DNA of 5,145 nt from an uncultured Paraglaciecola sp. (GTDB taxonomy: Bacteria > Pseudomonadota > Gammaproteobacteria > Enterobacterales > Alteromonadaceae): assembly GCA_905479025.1 (NCBI GenBank), contig CAJQKX010000705.1, positions 1-5,145 on the forward strand. The letters run 5' to 3'. The translations under genes and the position numbers were made by a program. Every line of letters begins with the position of its first letter. Position 1 is the first letter of the stretch. This document shows positions 4,824-5,145 of the stretch, piece after piece. The notes under the pieces are model-generated. The model was not told where the DNA came from. It did not search any database and worked only from the letters and a program-made list of their open reading frames with translations.

Positions 4824-5145
4824 TCACGTAGTACACCAGTAGTTTGAGGACAAATCCCAATGATTGAGTGTCATCCCAACTAATTTTTCTAAGCTATCGA
4901 TGTCTGGTGCTACTTTACTGATGATCATTTCATGAGCTTGTTTGGATAGTAAAAGTTCATTCTGTTTTAGAGCTACTCGTCTATTTGAAATATTGAATTT
5001 CTTTGTGGTGTCAAAGCTAAATACTGGATCGATGCCCAAAAACTGGAGCAAATCATTAAGAGTGTTTTGAGGTTCTATCTTCAAATCCTCCAGAATGAGT
5101 ATATGAAGCTGGTTCATTTCGAAGTACCTCAAAAAGTTTGTTAGC
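4824..5145 (-). CDS. Sulfotransferase family protein, C-terminal part
   Basis: The minus-strand frame is open from the right edge to TGA at 4824-4826, giving 106 residues of a protein that begins outside the window. The segment LRYFEMNQLHILILEDLK followed by PQNTLNDLLQFLGID is the hallmark C-terminal part of PAPS-dependent sulfotransferases (consensus YF...Q+L+L.YEDL..dP...L..+..FLG+d). The tail, with FNISNRRV and a helical EKLVGMTL region, fits the end of the domain. The enzyme transfers sulfate from PAPS to a hydroxyl or amino group, here probably on a sugar of the cluster's glycan. The N-terminal PAPS-binding loop is outside the window, so integrity cannot be judged. A TTG at 5132 is an internal codon rather than a real start. 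It lies 258 bp upstream of the methyltransferase, too far to assume one operon without checking. Confidence 0.75.
   Translation of the reverse strand, partial: LTNFLRYFEMNQLHILILEDLKIEPQNTLNDLLQFLGIDPVFSFDTTKKFNISNRRVALKQNELLLSKQAHEMIISKVAPDIDSLEKLVGMTLNHWDLSSNYWCTT

Overview
The window looks like accessory DNA from an AT-rich gammaproteobacterium, probably aquatic (Vibrio, Shewanella or Pseudoalteromonas-like). This is inferred from attC sites with TAACAA...GCGTTA ends, an IS4-type transposase fragment, a group II intron and a low-GC surface-polysaccharide gene set. No sequence names the species. Almost everything is read on the minus strand.

Region 1 (1-1000) is a piece of an integron gene-cassette array read right to left. 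Two good attC sites (416-510 and 916-998) and a third, shortened candidate at the left edge (1-39) delimit two cassettes. Cassette 1 (about 419-918) carries a secreted protein built of NEF-type repeats and broken by two single-base homopolymer indels. Cassette 2 (about 4-418) carries a small membrane protein, also disrupted. The two ends of each cassette are complementary over 12 bp, further than the usual 7-bp core.

Region 2 (1065-2225) is a graveyard of mobile DNA. A group II intron derivative of about 830 nt lies on the minus strand, with a recognisable 5' end, domain V and 3' end but almost none of its reverse-transcriptase reading frame. It abuts the C-terminal third or less of an IS4-family transposase on the plus strand. 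The long plus-strand open frames across 1096-1926 are antisense shadows of structured intron RNA and are not annotated as genes.

Region 3 (2226-5145) is a minus-strand polysaccharide-modification cluster. In transcription order it holds the C-terminal end of a sulfotransferase (entering from the right edge), a 258-bp gap, a class I SAM methyltransferase split by an in-frame TAA, a TylF/MycF-type O-methyltransferase, and a GT2-type glycosyltransferase. The last three genes have short gaps, good ribosome-binding sites and non-ATG starts (TTG, GTG, TTG), consistent with one operon that adds and decorates sugars of a capsule, O-antigen or exported glycan.

I see no clear new defence or enzymatic system. 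The most noteworthy signals are the extended complementary cassette ends, the nearly perfect attC hairpin, the stripped-down intron and the interrupted methyltransferase.
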